64,000 nt of DNA from Halomonas sp. (GCF_020832045.1 NZ_JAFIFK010000047.1:95099-159098), one strand, 5' to 3'; shown: positions 9,392-18,766, counted from the first letter of the stretch. Program-made: numbers and translations. Notes: generated from the letters alone by a model not told the origin.

Positions 9392-10153
9392 TCAGGGCTT
9401 GAGCCGATAACCGGTGCGAAAGATTCTGCTGATCACCGCTAGCGCCACGCCGAGAAACAGCATGATGATGAATAGACTGGCCCAGATACTGACGTCGCCC
9501 GTACCGTAAAAGCTCCAACGAAAACCGCTAACCAGATAGACCACTGGGTTGAGTAGCGTGACGGCCTGCCAGAAGGGCGGCAGCATGTCGATGGAGTAGA
9601 AGGTACCGCCGAGGAAGGTCAGCGGCGTCACGATCAGCAGCGGTACCAGCTGCAACTTCTCGAAGCCGTCGGCCCAGATGCCGATGATGAACCCGAGCAG
9701 GCTGAAGGTCACGGCGGTGAGCATCAGAAACAGCAGCATCATCAAGGGGTACTGGATGGTAAAGGGTACGAAGAGTCGTGCCGTAGCCAGTACGATCAAG
9801 CCCAGGATGATCGACTTGGTAGCCGCTGCGCCGACATAGCCGAGCACTATCTCGAAATAAGAGATCGGTGCCGAGAGAATCTCGTAGATGGCCCCCGAGA
9901 AGCGTGGGAAGAAGATGCCGAACGAGGCGGTCGACACGCTCTGAGTCAAGAGCATCAGCATGATCAACCCGGGTACGATGAAGGCGCCGTAGCTCACGCC
10001 GTCCACTTCGCTGATGCGCGAGCCGATGGCGGCGCCGAACACCACGAAATAGAGGGAGGTGGAGACTACCGGCGAGACGATGCTCTGCAGAACGGTGCGC
10101 AGGCTGCGGGACATTTCGGCCAGATAGATGGTTTTCACCGATTGCAGGTTCAT
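9392..10153 (-). CDS. ABC-2 type transporter permease (YadH-like)
   Basis: 253 residues with six hydrophobic segments and the ABC-2 signature region ('[19 protein letters not shown]', '[19 protein letters not shown]'). It forms the membrane part of an exporter with the ATPase encoded directly upstream; the two genes overlap by four bases (ATGA at 10150-10153), so translation is coupled. The pair resembles YadG/YadH of enterobacteria, whose substrate is not established; related systems move polysaccharides or drugs. Confidence 0.88.
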   Translation of the reverse strand: MNLQSVKTIYLAEMSRSLRTVLQSIVSPVVSTSLYFVVFGAAIGSRISEVDGVSYGAFIVPGLIMLMLLTQSVSTASFGIFFPRFSGAIYEILSAPISYFEIVLGYVGAAATKSIILGLIVLATARLFVPFTIQYPLMMLLFLMLTAVTFSLLGFIIGIWADGFEKLQLVPLLIVTPLTFLGGTFYSIDMLPPFWQAVTLLNPVVYLVSGFRWSFYGTGDVSIWASLFIIMLFLGVALAVISRIFRTGYRLKP

Positions 10154-11157
10154 GCGCTCTCCCTGACCAGGTTGACGAAGATCTCCTCGAGCGAGCTCTG
10201 GCGCGTATGCAAATCCTTGACCCTGATTCCCGTGGCTTCGAGATCCGCCAGCAGCCCGGCGATGCCGGTCCCTTCGTCCTGACGGGTGACGTCGTAGGTG
10301 TAGACCAATGCATGCCCCTCCTCCGCCAGCACCAGGTCGTGGCCAGCCAGGGCAGGGGGGACGCCGTCTAGGGGCGTATCGAGGTGCAGGGTCAGCTCCT
10401 TGCGTCCGAGTTGCTGCATCAGGGTGGCCTTGTTTTCTACCAACACCAATTCTCCGCGGCGAATCACGCCGATACGGTCGGCCATCTCCTCGGCTTCCTC
10501 GATGTAGTGGGTGGTGAGAATGATGGTCACCCCCTGGTCACGGAGACCACGAACCACTTCCCACATCTCACGTCGCAGCTCCACGTCGACACCCGCCGTA
10601 GGCTCGTCGAGGAACAGCACCTGTGGCTGGTGTGACAGTGCCTTGGCGATCAGCACCCGCCGCTTCATGCCGCCGGAAAGCTCCAGCAGCCGATTGTCTC
10701 GCTTTTCCCATAGGGTCAGCGCGCGCAGCACGTTCTCGATGTGCGTCGGGTCGCTGGGCTTGCCGAACAGTCCGCGGCTGAAACTGACCGTGTCCCATAC
10801 CGTGGTGAATGCCTCGTTGGTCAGCTCCTGGGGGACCAGGCCAATACGCTCACGCGCTTCACGATAAGCGCTGACGTTGTCGAATCCGTCGACCCTGACA
10901 TTGCCGGCAGTGGCATTGACCAGCCCGCATATCACGCTGATCAGCGTGGTCTTGCCGGCTCCGTTGGGCCCCAGCAGGGCGAAAATCTCCCCGCGGCGAA
11001 TGGTCAGGTTCACCTCCTTGAGCGCCTGAAAGCCGCTGCCATAGATCTTGGAGAGGTTTTCTACCTGGATGATCGGCGCGCCGGCCTCGATGCCACTGCC
11101 CGAAGCGCTGCCATGTTTGGCCATGGTGAGAGGCAGGGGGGGAGTTGAAAGGGTCAT
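10150..11157 (-). CDS. ABC transporter ATP-binding protein (YadG-like)
   Basis: 335 residues. Walker A '[11 protein letters not shown]', signature '[15 protein letters not shown]', Walker B '[12 protein letters not shown]' and H-loop '[18 protein letters not shown]' are all intact, followed by a C-terminal extension typical of ABC-2 exporter ATPases. A roughly 25-residue N-terminal tail precedes the domain; the ATG at 11157 is kept because AAGGA lies 7 bases upstream. It overlaps the permease start by four bases. Confidence 0.9.
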   Translation of the reverse strand: MTLSTPPLPLTMAKHGSASGSGIEAGAPIIQVENLSKIYGSGFQALKEVNLTIRRGEIFALLGPNGAGKTTLISVICGLVNATAGNVRVDGFDNVSAYREARERIGLVPQELTNEAFTTVWDTVSFSRGLFGKPSDPTHIENVLRALTLWEKRDNRLLELSGGMKRRVLIAKALSHQPQVLFLDEPTAGVDVELRREMWEVVRGLRDQGVTIILTTHYIEEAEEMADRIGVIRRGELVLVENKATLMQQLGRKELTLHLDTPLDGVPPALAGHDLVLAEEGHALVYTYDVTRQDEGTGIAGLLADLEATGIRVKDLHTRQSSLEEIFVNLVRESA

Positions 11158-11188
11158 GCAGCGTCCTTCTTGGCAAGCATGCGTAACG

Positions 11189-11219
11189 AAAAAGCCGCCG
11201 TGGCAGGCACGAGCGGCTT
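11189..11219 (-). terminator. Rho-independent terminator of ppiC
   Basis: Read on the minus strand, AAGCCGC (11219-11213) pairs with GCGGCTT (11198-11192) and is followed by TTTTTCG. It lies about 40 bases beyond the ppiC stop and before the ABC ATPase start, so it separates the two transcription units. Confidence 0.75.
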
Positions 11220-11261
11220 ATCCTGACGGGCGGCGATGCGCTGACGTCCGGTCGGCTGGCC

Positions 11262-11540
11262 TCAGCTGCGGCTGGTAATTTCCAGCAGGTGATAGCCGAA
11301 CTGGGTCTTCACCGGGCCATGGACCTTGTTCAGCTCGCCCGAGAACACCACTTCGTCGAACTCGCGCACCATTTGTCCGGGGCCGAAGCTACCGAGGTCG
11401 CCGCCCTGGCGGCTGGACGGGCAAGACGAGTGCTCGCGTGCCACTTCGGCAAAGTCGCGGCCGCCCTCGATCTCGGCCTTGAGGGCCTCACACTTCTCTT
11501 CGCTGCTTACCAGAATATGCCGCGCAGTTGCCTTGGCCAT
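11262..11540 (-). CDS. ppiC: Parvulin-type peptidyl-prolyl isomerase PpiC
   Basis: 92 residues, the full length of the single-domain cytoplasmic parvulins. It opens 'MAKATARHILVSSEEKCEAL', and has 'FAEVAREHSSCPSSRQGGDLG', 'FGPGQMVREFDEVVF' and the terminal 'TQFGYHLLEI', all of the parvulin core including both conserved histidines. It isomerises prolyl bonds during protein folding. GAAAGGAG precedes the ATG. Followed by its own terminator. Confidence 0.94.
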   Translation of the reverse strand: MAKATARHILVSSEEKCEALKAEIEGGRDFAEVAREHSSCPSSRQGGDLGSFGPGQMVREFDEVVFSGELNKVHGPVKTQFGYHLLEITSRS

Positions 11541-11644
11541 GTCGTGCTCCTTTCATGATGGTGGGCGAATGTCGTACCAGCCAGTACGGCCATCATTCGC
11601 CGATAAAACGCGAATCATACCATGCGGCTCGCCTGTGCCGAAGG

Positions 11645-11932
11645 CTATGCCTGGTAGGCGGCTAGGTCGACCTGGGCTGCCGAGTCGCGCAGCGCTACCA
11701 GGGCCTGGTATTCAGCAGAGGCGTGCCACTGCTCCACGGCTGCCCGGTCGGGAAACCTGAGTACCACGATGTTGGGATGGCCCGGCTCACCTGCCAGCAT
11801 GTCCGTGCGTTGACCGCGCATCACCACTTCGCCGCCCCATGGCGCGAGGGTTGCGGGCACGCGCTCGACATACTCCATCCAGCGTTCCGGGTCGTGCACG
11901 GTCACTTGACCGATGACATAGGCACTGCACAT
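11645..11932 (-). CDS. DUF1330 family protein
   Basis: 95 residues of dimeric alpha-beta barrel type: 'AYVIGQVTVHDPERWMEYVERVPATLAPWGGEV', shown in part, with 'VVLRFPDRAAVEQWHASAEYQAL' near the C-terminus, the signature of DUF1330. The function is unknown; the fold is shared with ABM monooxygenases and EthD-like proteins. AGGAGGTG lies upstream of the ATG. It stands between ppiC and the GST-SDR operon on the same strand. Confidence 0.85.
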   Translation of the reverse strand: MCSAYVIGQVTVHDPERWMEYVERVPATLAPWGGEVVMRGQRTDMLAGEPGHPNIVVLRFPDRAAVEQWHASAEYQALVALRDSAAQVDLAAYQA

Positions 11933-11976
11933 GGGTCTACACCTCCTGTTTCATCCGCCCTGTTCGATCCATTCGT

Positions 11977-12297
11977 TCAACCACCCACGCCAAACCTTAG
12001 CCGCAGGTTCTGCAGGCCGTCGAGCTCCAGGCGTACCTCGTCGGAGAATACCGGGTGGCCGTGGAGGCGAACGGTGACGGTGGCATCCGCACCGCGGTAG
12101 CTGACTTCGGCGCGAATGGTGGCCTGGGTGCTCAGCGGTGCCAGCGGGTCGTACTCGATGCTCTGTACTTCCACTGCGGAGAGCCCGTGTGCCTCCAACT
12201 GCTGGTCGATGGCCTGTCTGACGACATGGCCGTAATAAAGATAGAGGCCGCCATAGGCCATGGCGGCGATGAATAGCAGCGAGATGAGTCGGCTCAA
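11977..12297 (-). CDS. Small membrane-anchored hypothetical protein
   Basis: 106 residues: one N-terminal hydrophobic segment (about residues 4-24, 'LISLLFIAAMAYGGLYLYYG') then a soluble domain with alternating beta-strand pattern. I do not recognise a family. The start is a TTG at 12297: AAAGGAG ends 6 bases before it, and the stop codon of the upstream SDR gene lies one base before the TTG, so the two are translationally coupled. An ATG further upstream would start inside the SDR gene and is rejected. Likely an inner-membrane anchored periplasmic protein. Confidence 0.65.
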   Translation of the reverse strand: MSRLISLLFIAAMAYGGLYLYYGHVVRQAIDQQLEAHGLSAVEVQSIEYDPLAPLSTQATIRAEVSYRGADATVTVRLHGHPVFSDEVRLELDGLQNLRLRFGVGG

Positions 12298-12298
12298 G

Positions 12299-13189
12299 TC
12301 AGTCTCCTTTACGTTCGTCGCGTGTCGATGCCAACAGTACCCGGTCCATGCCGCGCGTGGTGAGCAGGCGTTTGAGCAAGCCGAACAGGTGAGTGGGCAA
12401 GGTGACATGATAGCGTGCCTTCGGACGACGGCTCTCCAACGCATGGATCAGCTTGTCGACCACGGCGTCTGGGCCCAGCGTGAAGGCGCCGCCGGAGGAA
12501 GCGCCTTTGCCTGACAGGCGCGTCTCGACCGTACGGTAAATATGGCGATGATAGCTGCCGTCGGTGTCGATGTGCTCGCGAAAGGCACGGTAGGCGTTTT
12601 CGCGGAAGCGGCTGGCGATCGGGCCGGGTTCGATCAGACTGACGTGAATGCCGCTACCGAGCAGTTCCTGACGCAGTGCATCGGTGAGCCCTTCCAGGGC
12701 GAACTTTGAGCACACGTAGGCGCCGCGATACGGCAGGGCAGCGAAACCGAGCACCGAGCTGTTCTGCACGATTCGCCCGAAGCCCTGTTCACGCATGATG
12801 GGAATGATTCGATTGGTGAGCTCGTGCGTACCGAGCAAGTTGACTTCCAGCTGGGCGCGCAGTGCTGTGCGGGTCAAGTCCTCGACGGCGCCGGGTTGGC
12901 CATAGGCGGCGTTGTTGAACAGCGCATCCAGGCGGCCGCCGGTGTGTTCCAGCAGCCGAGTCACACAGGCGTCGATGGAGGCGCTCGAGGTCAGCTCCAG
13001 CGGCAGCGGCACGAGCCCCTCCTCATGAAGGCGGGCAAGGTCCTCCTCGCGGCGTGCGGTGGCAAACACTTGCCAGCCCCGCTGGGCCAGGGCAAGAGCG
13101 GCGGCATGACCGATACCGCTGGAACATCCCGTCACCAGCACGCTGCGTGTCACCGCCCTCTGTGAGCTCGCCATGTCGTGCTGACTCAT
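12299..13189 (-). CDS. Short-chain dehydrogenase/reductase
   Basis: 296 residues. The NAD(P) site is 'TGCSSGIGHAAA', the structural 'NNAAYG' is present, and the active site reads S (in 'QNSSVLGFAALPYRGAY') - Y - x3 - K ('YVCSKFALEGL'). This is the classical SDR fold, cytoplasmic, with unknown substrate. The ATG at 13189 overlaps the GST stop codon (ATGA), so the operon GST-SDR-small membrane protein is tightly coupled. Another ATG five codons in is possible. A much longer upstream frame only reads through the GST gene. Confidence 0.87.
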   Translation of the reverse strand: MSQHDMASSQRAVTRSVLVTGCSSGIGHAAALALAQRGWQVFATARREEDLARLHEEGLVPLPLELTSSASIDACVTRLLEHTGGRLDALFNNAAYGQPGAVEDLTRTALRAQLEVNLLGTHELTNRIIPIMREQGFGRIVQNSSVLGFAALPYRGAYVCSKFALEGLTDALRQELLGSGIHVSLIEPGPIASRFRENAYRAFREHIDTDGSYHRHIYRTVETRLSGKGASSGGAFTLGPDAVVDKLIHALESRRPKARYHVTLPTHLFGLLKRLLTTRGMDRVLLASTRDERKGD

Positions 13190-13818
13190 GGAAGAGGAAT
13201 CTCGTTGACCTTCTTCGGTACGTGGTAGCCGCGCTGTACTGCCGGGCGTCCGGCAATCTCGAGGTACCAGCGCCTCACGTTGGGATAGTCGACAAGCTCG
13301 ATACGCTGCCACTCGTAGCGTGACACCCATGGCCAGCAAGCCATGTCGGCTATGGTGTACTCGTCGCCGGCCAGGTAGGCATTGTCGGCCAGGCGGGCGT
13401 CCAGCACACGGTAGAGGCGCTCGGCCTCGGCATGAAAGCGCTGCTCGGCATAGGGCGCCTGGCCGGCGTTGAACCTCAGAAAATGGTGGGCCTGGCCAAG
13501 AATGGGGCCTAGCCCGCCCATCTGCCACATCAGCCATTCCAGGGTGCGGTAGCGCTTTTCCGGGTCACTGGGGAGAAAACGACCTGCTTTCTCAGCCAGG
13601 TAGATCAGAATCGCCCCCGACTCCATCAGCACGGTGTCGGTCTCGTCGTCACGAATGGCGGGAATCTTGTTGTTGGGGCTTATCTCGAGGAAGGCCGGCT
13701 CGAACTGCTCCCCCTGGGTGATATCCACGCTGTGGACACGGTAGGGAAGGCCGAGCTCCTCCAGCAGGATGGAGACTTTACGGCCGTTGGGGGTCGTCCA
13801 GGTCCAGAAGTCGATCAT
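13186..13818 (-). CDS. Glutathione S-transferase family protein, YfcG/nu-class-like
   Basis: 210 residues. The N-terminal thioredoxin-like domain has 'WTWTTPNGRKVSILLEELGL', the T-P-N-G-x-K motif of YfcG-type disulfide-bond reductases, plus 'NNKIPAIRDDE' and the glutathione-binding 'MESGAILIYLAEK'. The C-terminal helical domain ends with 'DYPNVRRWY'. YfcG-like enzymes have glutathione-dependent disulfide reductase activity. AAGGAG sits 6 bases before the ATG. First gene of a three-gene operon with the SDR and a small membrane protein. Confidence 0.88.
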   Translation of the reverse strand: MIDFWTWTTPNGRKVSILLEELGLPYRVHSVDITQGEQFEPAFLEISPNNKIPAIRDDETDTVLMESGAILIYLAEKAGRFLPSDPEKRYRTLEWLMWQMGGLGPILGQAHHFLRFNAGQAPYAEQRFHAEAERLYRVLDARLADNAYLAGDEYTIADMACWPWVSRYEWQRIELVDYPNVRRWYLEIAGRPAVQRGYHVPKKVNEIPLP

Positions 13819-14098
13819 GGTGTTCTCCTTCACCTGAGAAACAGGCCGGATGGTCGGGTGGTGGGCAGACCATACCACTACGTCGCTTGCCGGGGTAACG
13901 CTCGGCCGCGTGCCTGGCTCGACGGTTCCGTGCGTCGCCAAGCCAGCTATGCTGAGGTAGCCCCGCTGGAATTCCTGCGAGCCGTCAGCATGGCCTGCCC
14001 GTGTCCGTAGAGATAGATGCGCGGGGCTTGTCACCCAGCCGAGGTGGCGGGAGAATGAGCCGGCTGCCAATGTGCCGAAGTCACGGCAAGGGGGAACA

Positions 14099-14629
14099 AT
14101 GCGCAGGAAAGTGACGCTGACGTTTTGGCGATGGCCATTGGCTCTGCTGGCCCTGTCCGGTCTGGCGCATGGCCAGGAGCCAGCGGAGATGGTGGGCAAC
14201 ATGACCGGCGTGCTCGATGGCCAAGAGAAAGAGTGGTTCATCCTGAGCCAGGGTGCCGACTCCAACGCCACCTTTACTGTAGCGGGCGACCGAACCGTGA
14301 TCGACCTTGTCGGTTTCATCGAACCGGATAGCTGGCGAGTCCGCGACTCCCTCTCTCTCAGCATTACCCTCATTGAGGGAGAGGTCGTCGATTTCGACCT
14401 GCTGCACCCCATCGGAGCCAGTGCCATGCCGCCCGTCTTCACCTCTGACGAGGCCGATGTTTCCCTCGTGCTGGATACTTTCGAAGTGACAGGGGGCAAG
14501 GCCCATGTGGCGGGCAGGGTAGAGGGCACGTTGGCCCTGCAGCAGGCGCTAGGTGAGGAGGCAACGTTGGAAGAGGGCATCCGGATAGCGGTGGAGTTCG
14601 ATGCTGAAGCATCCCGCATCGAATATTGA
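14099..14629 (+). CDS. Exported hypothetical protein
   Basis: 176 residues. A signal peptide is clear: 'MRRKVTLTFWRWPLALLALS', with likely cleavage after 'AHG' near residue 24. The mature part is an acidic, beta-rich domain without cysteines; I recognise no family. AAGGGGG at 14088-14094 supports the ATG at 14099. It overlaps the start of the following methyltransferase gene by 29 bases in a different frame, suggesting co-expression. Confidence 0.7.
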   Translation: MRRKVTLTFWRWPLALLALSGLAHGQEPAEMVGNMTGVLDGQEKEWFILSQGADSNATFTVAGDRTVIDLVGFIEPDSWRVRDSLSLSITLIEGEVVDFDLLHPIGASAMPPVFTSDEADVSLVLDTFEVTGGKAHVAGRVEGTLALQQALGEEATLEEGIRIAVEFDAEASRIEY

Positions 14630-15812
14630 TACCCGCTTCGAACGCCTTACCGCCCTGCTGGCCAAATGGCAGCCTGTCTGGCGTTCCTCTCCGTTCATTT
14701 ACGGGCGGGCGACACTGCATGGGTTCTCGCCCGCATTGACCGACACGCTGCTCGGACTGAGCGAAGCCCAGGTGAAGAGCCTGCAGAGCAATCCCTGGCA
14801 AGACTCGCCCCTCGCTGAATGGTTGCCGGTGGCTGAGTTGGCCGAGCTGGTGTCGTTGCCGGCGCTGCCGCTAGAGCTCGTTGCGCTGCCTCCGGCGTGG
14901 GCTCAGCATGTGGGTGGCCGAAAATGGCAGCAGATCGAGGCCTTCGTTCGGTATTTGAAAGTGGTTCCCCACGAGCGACTGGTGGAATGGTGTGCCGGCA
15001 AGGGGCATCTGTCACGAGCCCTTGCGCGCTGGCATGGCCGCGAGGTTACCGCCTTGGAGTGGCAGGCCGCCCTGTGCCAAGAAGGGGAGCACTTGGCCAC
15101 GGTGCAGCAGGCCCCGGTGAGGCTGCATCAACAGGACGTCCTGGCCCCGGACGTGGGCCGCTTTCTTACAGCGCAGTCTCACGTCGTAGCGCTGCATGCG
15201 TGTGGTGACCTTCATCTGAGCCTGATCGAGCAGGCCGTGGCATCGGGCAGCAGCGTCTCTCTGGCGCCATGTTGCTATCACCGCACCGAGGCGGCCGACT
15301 ATCGGCCCGTGTCGCAGTGCGGCCGTGCGCTTTGCCGCAGCCACGCTTTCTCGCTCGTTCGCAGCGACCTGACGCTGGCGGTTCAGGAGACGGTCACGGC
15401 ACCACGGGGAGTACGGCGACGACGCGAGCAGGCCAACGCCTGGCGGCTGGGCTTCGATGAGCTCCAGCGTGAACTGAGGGGTGTCGACAGCTACCTGCCC
15501 GTTCCCAGCCTGGCATACGGGCAACTGCCCGAGCGCTTTACGGATTTCTGTGCCTGGGCGGCTCGGAGGAAGGGGCTGGACTTGCCGTCATCGCTCGATT
15601 ACGCCCGCCATGAAGCCTCAGGTTGGCACAGGCTGTGGGAAGTGGAACGTCTGGAATTGGTTCGCCATCTGTTTCGTCGCCCCCTGGAGATATGGCTGGC
15701 GCTGGATCGCGCGAAGCGCTTGGAGGAGGCCGGCTTCAGCGTGGAAGTCGGCACCTTCTGTGCCCATCAATTGACCCCGCGCAATCTCTTCATCCATGCC
15801 AAGAGGTCGTGA
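14601..15812 (+). CDS. SAM-dependent methyltransferase (Methyltransf_32-like)
   Basis: 403 residues. The SAM-binding motif I is 'LVEWCAGKGHLSRALARW' (about residues 136-153), followed by 'VTALEWQ' and later 'VVALHACGDLH' and 'SLAPCCYHR'. The 'CAGKGHLS...HACGDL...PCCY' set is shared with the family containing eukaryotic METTL25/GSTCD and related bacterial proteins; targets are unknown. It starts inside the end of the exported protein gene (29-base overlap). The start is the most upstream ATG in frame and was not confirmed by a strong ribosome-binding site. Confidence 0.8.
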   Translation: MLKHPASNIDTRFERLTALLAKWQPVWRSSPFIYGRATLHGFSPALTDTLLGLSEAQVKSLQSNPWQDSPLAEWLPVAELAELVSLPALPLELVALPPAWAQHVGGRKWQQIEAFVRYLKVVPHERLVEWCAGKGHLSRALARWHGREVTALEWQAALCQEGEHLATVQQAPVRLHQQDVLAPDVGRFLTAQSHVVALHACGDLHLSLIEQAVASGSSVSLAPCCYHRTEAADYRPVSQCGRALCRSHAFSLVRSDLTLAVQETVTAPRGVRRRREQANAWRLGFDELQRELRGVDSYLPVPSLAYGQLPERFTDFCAWAARRKGLDLPSSLDYARHEASGWHRLWEVERLELVRHLFRRPLEIWLALDRAKRLEEAGFSVEVGTFCAHQLTPRNLFIHAKRS

Positions 15813-15921
15813 TCTCGCCGATGCAACTGCGTGAGGTCGAAGTGCTGGCCTGCTGAGGTGCAAGGAAACCGAAGCGCAGTGCTTCGATCAAGCCCTCTGC
15901 CGCGTCAAGGGCGTCGCAGGC

Positions 15922-16887
15922 TCATAGGCCCTGGGCGCCTCGGCGCAGCCAGTCGTGCACGAAGACCAACTTGCGGAGTGCCACCTCGGAAAGTACGAAG
16001 GGATAAAGATCCGAATACCCCATTGAGCGATTGATGTGGTTGACCCCCATGGCAAGCACCGCTGCGACATGGATCAAACGCTCGGCATCCGCTTCCATAT
16101 AGGGATCCCAGCCATCGTGTGGCACCTCACGCGAGGTCAGGCCGGCGGCAACGAAGCTATCGGTGATATCGGTCAGATGTAGCAAATGGGCGGCTGTTTC
16201 GGCCCAGTCCTCGTGGGGGTGAGCGGAAGCATAGGTGGTAATGAAATGCGAACGCCAACCGGAAGGGGGGCCTTCGCGATAATGCCGCTGCAAGGCGTCG
16301 GCATAATTTTCACGTTCATCGCCGAACATGGCCCTGAAGGCATCCAGAAAATCCTCTCTCTGGCTGAGTCTCCACCAGAGCATGTGCGAAATTTCGTGGC
16401 GCATGTGGCCGATCATCGTGCGATATGGCTCTTCGAGCGCCTCGCGCCGGGTGGTACTCAGCACCGGATCCGCTTCCGCCACGCTGATGGTCACCACCCC
16501 CCCTACATGTCCCATGGCGACGGGCGTCGGCCCTTCAGCCAGCATGTTGAAGGCCGGTGGGGGGCCGGGATCTTCCGGCCTAAACCAGTTCCATCGACCA
16601 AGGTTGTCGATCACCCAGCGCTTGGCAGCTTCGGTCTTGGCCCAGTGGGGGATGGCATTGGCAATGCTGGGATCCGGCGCGAGTGCCGTCATTGCACAGG
16701 AACGGCAGAAGGTGCCCGGTTCGGGGGCGATCCAGTTGCAGCTGATGACATCTCGATTGATGCAATAAGGTGACGAGGCCAGAAAAGCCCTGGCCTGCGG
16801 GTCATAGGCAACAGGCGTGCCGTTGGCAGTGGCAAGATTGTCGAACCAGAGAGAGCCAGGACCGACCGGATTGGCAAAAACACGCAT
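15922..16887 (-). CDS. Putative zinc-binding metallopeptidase
   Basis: 321 residues. The N-terminal part has a C-x2-C treble-clef-like pair set ('SSPYCINRDVISCNW', 'GTFCRSCAMT'), followed by the protease domain with H-E-x2-H in 'HMRHEISHMLWW' and a downstream 'DWAETAAHLLHL' glutamate. This matches the family of bacterial putative zinc-binding metallopeptidases (PF15887 type). No signal peptide is seen, so it is probably cytoplasmic. AGGAG lies 8 bases upstream of the ATG at 16887. Downstream it converges on the methyltransferase gene with about 110 bases between. Confidence 0.87.
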   Translation of the reverse strand: MRVFANPVGPGSLWFDNLATANGTPVAYDPQARAFLASSPYCINRDVISCNWIAPEPGTFCRSCAMTALAPDPSIANAIPHWAKTEAAKRWVIDNLGRWNWFRPEDPGPPPAFNMLAEGPTPVAMGHVGGVVTISVAEADPVLSTTRREALEEPYRTMIGHMRHEISHMLWWRLSQREDFLDAFRAMFGDERENYADALQRHYREGPPSGWRSHFITTYASAHPHEDWAETAAHLLHLTDITDSFVAAGLTSREVPHDGWDPYMEADAERLIHVAAVLAMGVNHINRSMGYSDLYPFVLSEVALRKLVFVHDWLRRGAQGL

Positions 16888-17131
16888 GACAGTGGCTCCT
16901 TGGCGACACCAGAGCGCAGCGCCCTTGGTACGACGGCAGCTGAATGCTGCCGTTCCTCCCGTCACTGTAGCAGCCTGAGCCCAGTTACCTAGGGTGGTGA
17001 CCTAGGGTGGCCCAAAAGAAACATGAGACGGGTTCCCTTTGCCTGTCGGCAGGGTATCGCCCTTTTCACTGGCAGGGGGTACACCTATCTTGAGCAGGGT
17101 AGGGAAGATTCCAGGGAAGGGGAGAACCAGT

Positions 17132-17194
17132 ATGAAAGCCGGCAGCGAACATCATCGTATCGTCCATCAGGGCGCCGGGCGTGACCTCACATGA
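17132..17194 (+). CDS. 20-residue upstream ORF coupled to the M28 peptidase
   Basis: A short ORF, MKAGSEHHRIVHQGAGRDLT, has its own AGGGGAG site about 6 bases upstream. Its TGA overlaps the ATG of the peptidase (ATGA at 17191-17194). The peptidase itself has no ribosome-binding site directly upstream, so it may depend on translation of this leader. Whether the peptide is functional or just a coupling device cannot be told from sequence. Confidence 0.45.
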   Translation: MKAGSEHHRIVHQGAGRDLT

Positions 17195-18201
17195 GGCAAA
17201 AGCGAATATCGTTTATTACCGTGGTGGGTGCCCTCGGACTACTGATGACGATGTTTCTGGGAGGTGGCTACTGGTTGATGCTTAACATGCCCGGGTCCTC
17301 CTTTCGCGATGAGCCGTCACCCCTGGGGGAGCAGGGCGAGTTGCTCAGTGAACGGCTATACCGACACGTGACGGTCCTGGCCGACGACATCGGCGAACGC
17401 CATTACTGGCGGCCGGAAGCGCTGCAAGCGGCGGGCGACTACATTGAACATGCCTTTCAAGAAGCGGGGCATCGGCCACGCCGTCATGACGTGCCCACCG
17501 GCAGCCGGGTCTTCCACAACATTGAAGTCGTTCTACCCGGTGGCCGCCTGGCCGACGAAGTGCTCGTGGTAGGCGCCCATTACGATACGGTGCGCGGCAG
17601 TCCGGGCGCCGACGACAACGCATCCGGCGTCGCCGTGTTGATCGAGCTGGCGCGTCAGTTGCGGGAGGTCGAGCTCGACCGAACCCTGCGTCTGGTGGCC
17701 TTCGTCAATGAGGAAGCGCCCTTCTTCGGCAGCCATGCCATGGGCAGCCTGCGCTATGCGCGGCAAGCCAAGGCCGAAGAGTGGAACATCGTCGGCATGA
17801 TCTCGCTGGAGATGCTGGGCTACTACAGCGACGAGCCCGGGTCCCAGCACTATCCCTTTCCCCTCGACCTGTTCTATCCGGACACCGGGAATTTTCTCGC
17901 CTTCGTCAGCAATCTGGAGTCGCGTGGCTTGCTGCATCAGGCGATCGGCACCTTTCGCCGCCATGCTGAGGTTCCCTCCGAAGGCATGGCGGCGCCCCCT
18001 CAACTGGGCGATATCAACCGCTCGGATCATTGGGCCTTCTGGGAAATGGGTTTTCCCGCCATGATGCTTACGGACACGGCCAATTTCCGTAATCCTTATT
18101 ACCATGGGCCCGGCGACACTCCAGAGCGCCTCGACTATGCCACCATGGCCAGGCTGACCGAGGCCCTGGCGGCAATGCTCGAGAGCATGGCCCGGCACTA
18201 A
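17191..18201 (+). CDS. M28 family zinc aminopeptidase, membrane-anchored
   Basis: 336 residues. One N-terminal hydrophobic segment (about residues 8-30) is followed by an M28 peptidase domain: metal ligands in 'VVGAHYDTV' (H), 'PGADDNASG' (D), 'VNEEAPFFG' (EE), with a later 'YHGPGDTPERLDY' His. The catalytic domain would face the periplasm. It probably removes N-terminal residues from peptides. It starts on the stop codon of a 20-codon leader ORF and is followed 25 bases later by the PH-domain gene pair. Confidence 0.88.
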   Translation: MRQKRISFITVVGALGLLMTMFLGGGYWLMLNMPGSSFRDEPSPLGEQGELLSERLYRHVTVLADDIGERHYWRPEALQAAGDYIEHAFQEAGHRPRRHDVPTGSRVFHNIEVVLPGGRLADEVLVVGAHYDTVRGSPGADDNASGVAVLIELARQLREVELDRTLRLVAFVNEEAPFFGSHAMGSLRYARQAKAEEWNIVGMISLEMLGYYSDEPGSQHYPFPLDLFYPDTGNFLAFVSNLESRGLLHQAIGTFRRHAEVPSEGMAAPPQLGDINRSDHWAFWEMGFPAMMLTDTANFRNPYYHGPGDTPERLDYATMARLTEALAAMLESMARH

Positions 18202-18226
18202 TCCGAGACACGACGAAGGAGCCCGA

Positions 18227-18766
18227 GTGTCGTTCACCAATGACTCGCTGGACCCTCAGCATCTGCCGACCCTCGCGGATGCGCGACTCGCGCCCGTTTC
18301 TGCCCGCCTGGCGCCTTGCCAGGCAGTGCTGCGCGCCTTGCATTGGCTGTTCCTCACGGCTTTGGCGGCCGCGTTACCCTTTCTGCACGAAGACTTTGCC
18401 GCCTGGCAGCCGTGGCCGGCACTTGGCATTGCCGCTCTGGGTACGGTCGCCATTGCCCTGGGGTGGTGGGAGGCGCGACGTCGGGCCTATGGCTTGCGGC
18501 AGCATGACGTGATCTATCGGCGCGGCTTGCTGGTTCAGCGCACCCAGGTGCTGCCATTGGCGCGTTTGCAGCATATCGAGACCTTGAGCAATCCCGTCGA
18601 ACGTGCCTTCGGGCTGGTGCGCCTGGTTTGCTTCACAGCGGGTGGCAGGGGGGCAGACATGGTATTGGAGGGGATGACGGCCGCCCAGGCCCGTGCGATT
18701 CGTCAGCATCTCCTGGCCCATTTGGAGAGTACCGCCTCCGAGCGGATAGAGTCGGACCTGCCATGA
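18227..18766 (+). CDS. Bacterial PH-domain membrane protein (YdbS-like)
   Basis: 179 residues. Two hydrophobic helices near residues 40-80 precede a bPH2 (DUF304) domain: 'YGLRQHDVIYRRGLLVQRTQVLPLARLQHIET' (shown for recognition only in part: YRRGLL, PLARLQHIE). YdbS/YdbT pairs are membrane proteins of unknown role found in many bacteria. GTG start with GAAGGA upstream. The last codons overlap the next gene (ATGA at 18763-18766), so this is a two-gene unit. Confidence 0.85.
   Translation: MSFTNDSLDPQHLPTLADARLAPVSARLAPCQAVLRALHWLFLTALAAALPFLHEDFAAWQPWPALGIAALGTVAIALGWWEARRRAYGLRQHDVIYRRGLLVQRTQVLPLARLQHIETLSNPVERAFGLVRLVCFTAGGRGADMVLEGMTAAQARAIRQHLLAHLESTASERIESDLP

Noticed and set aside
12300..12444. 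Longer start for the small membrane protein at 11977-12297
   Set aside because: It would begin within the SDR gene; the coupled TTG with AAAGGAG gives a sensible membrane-anchor start.
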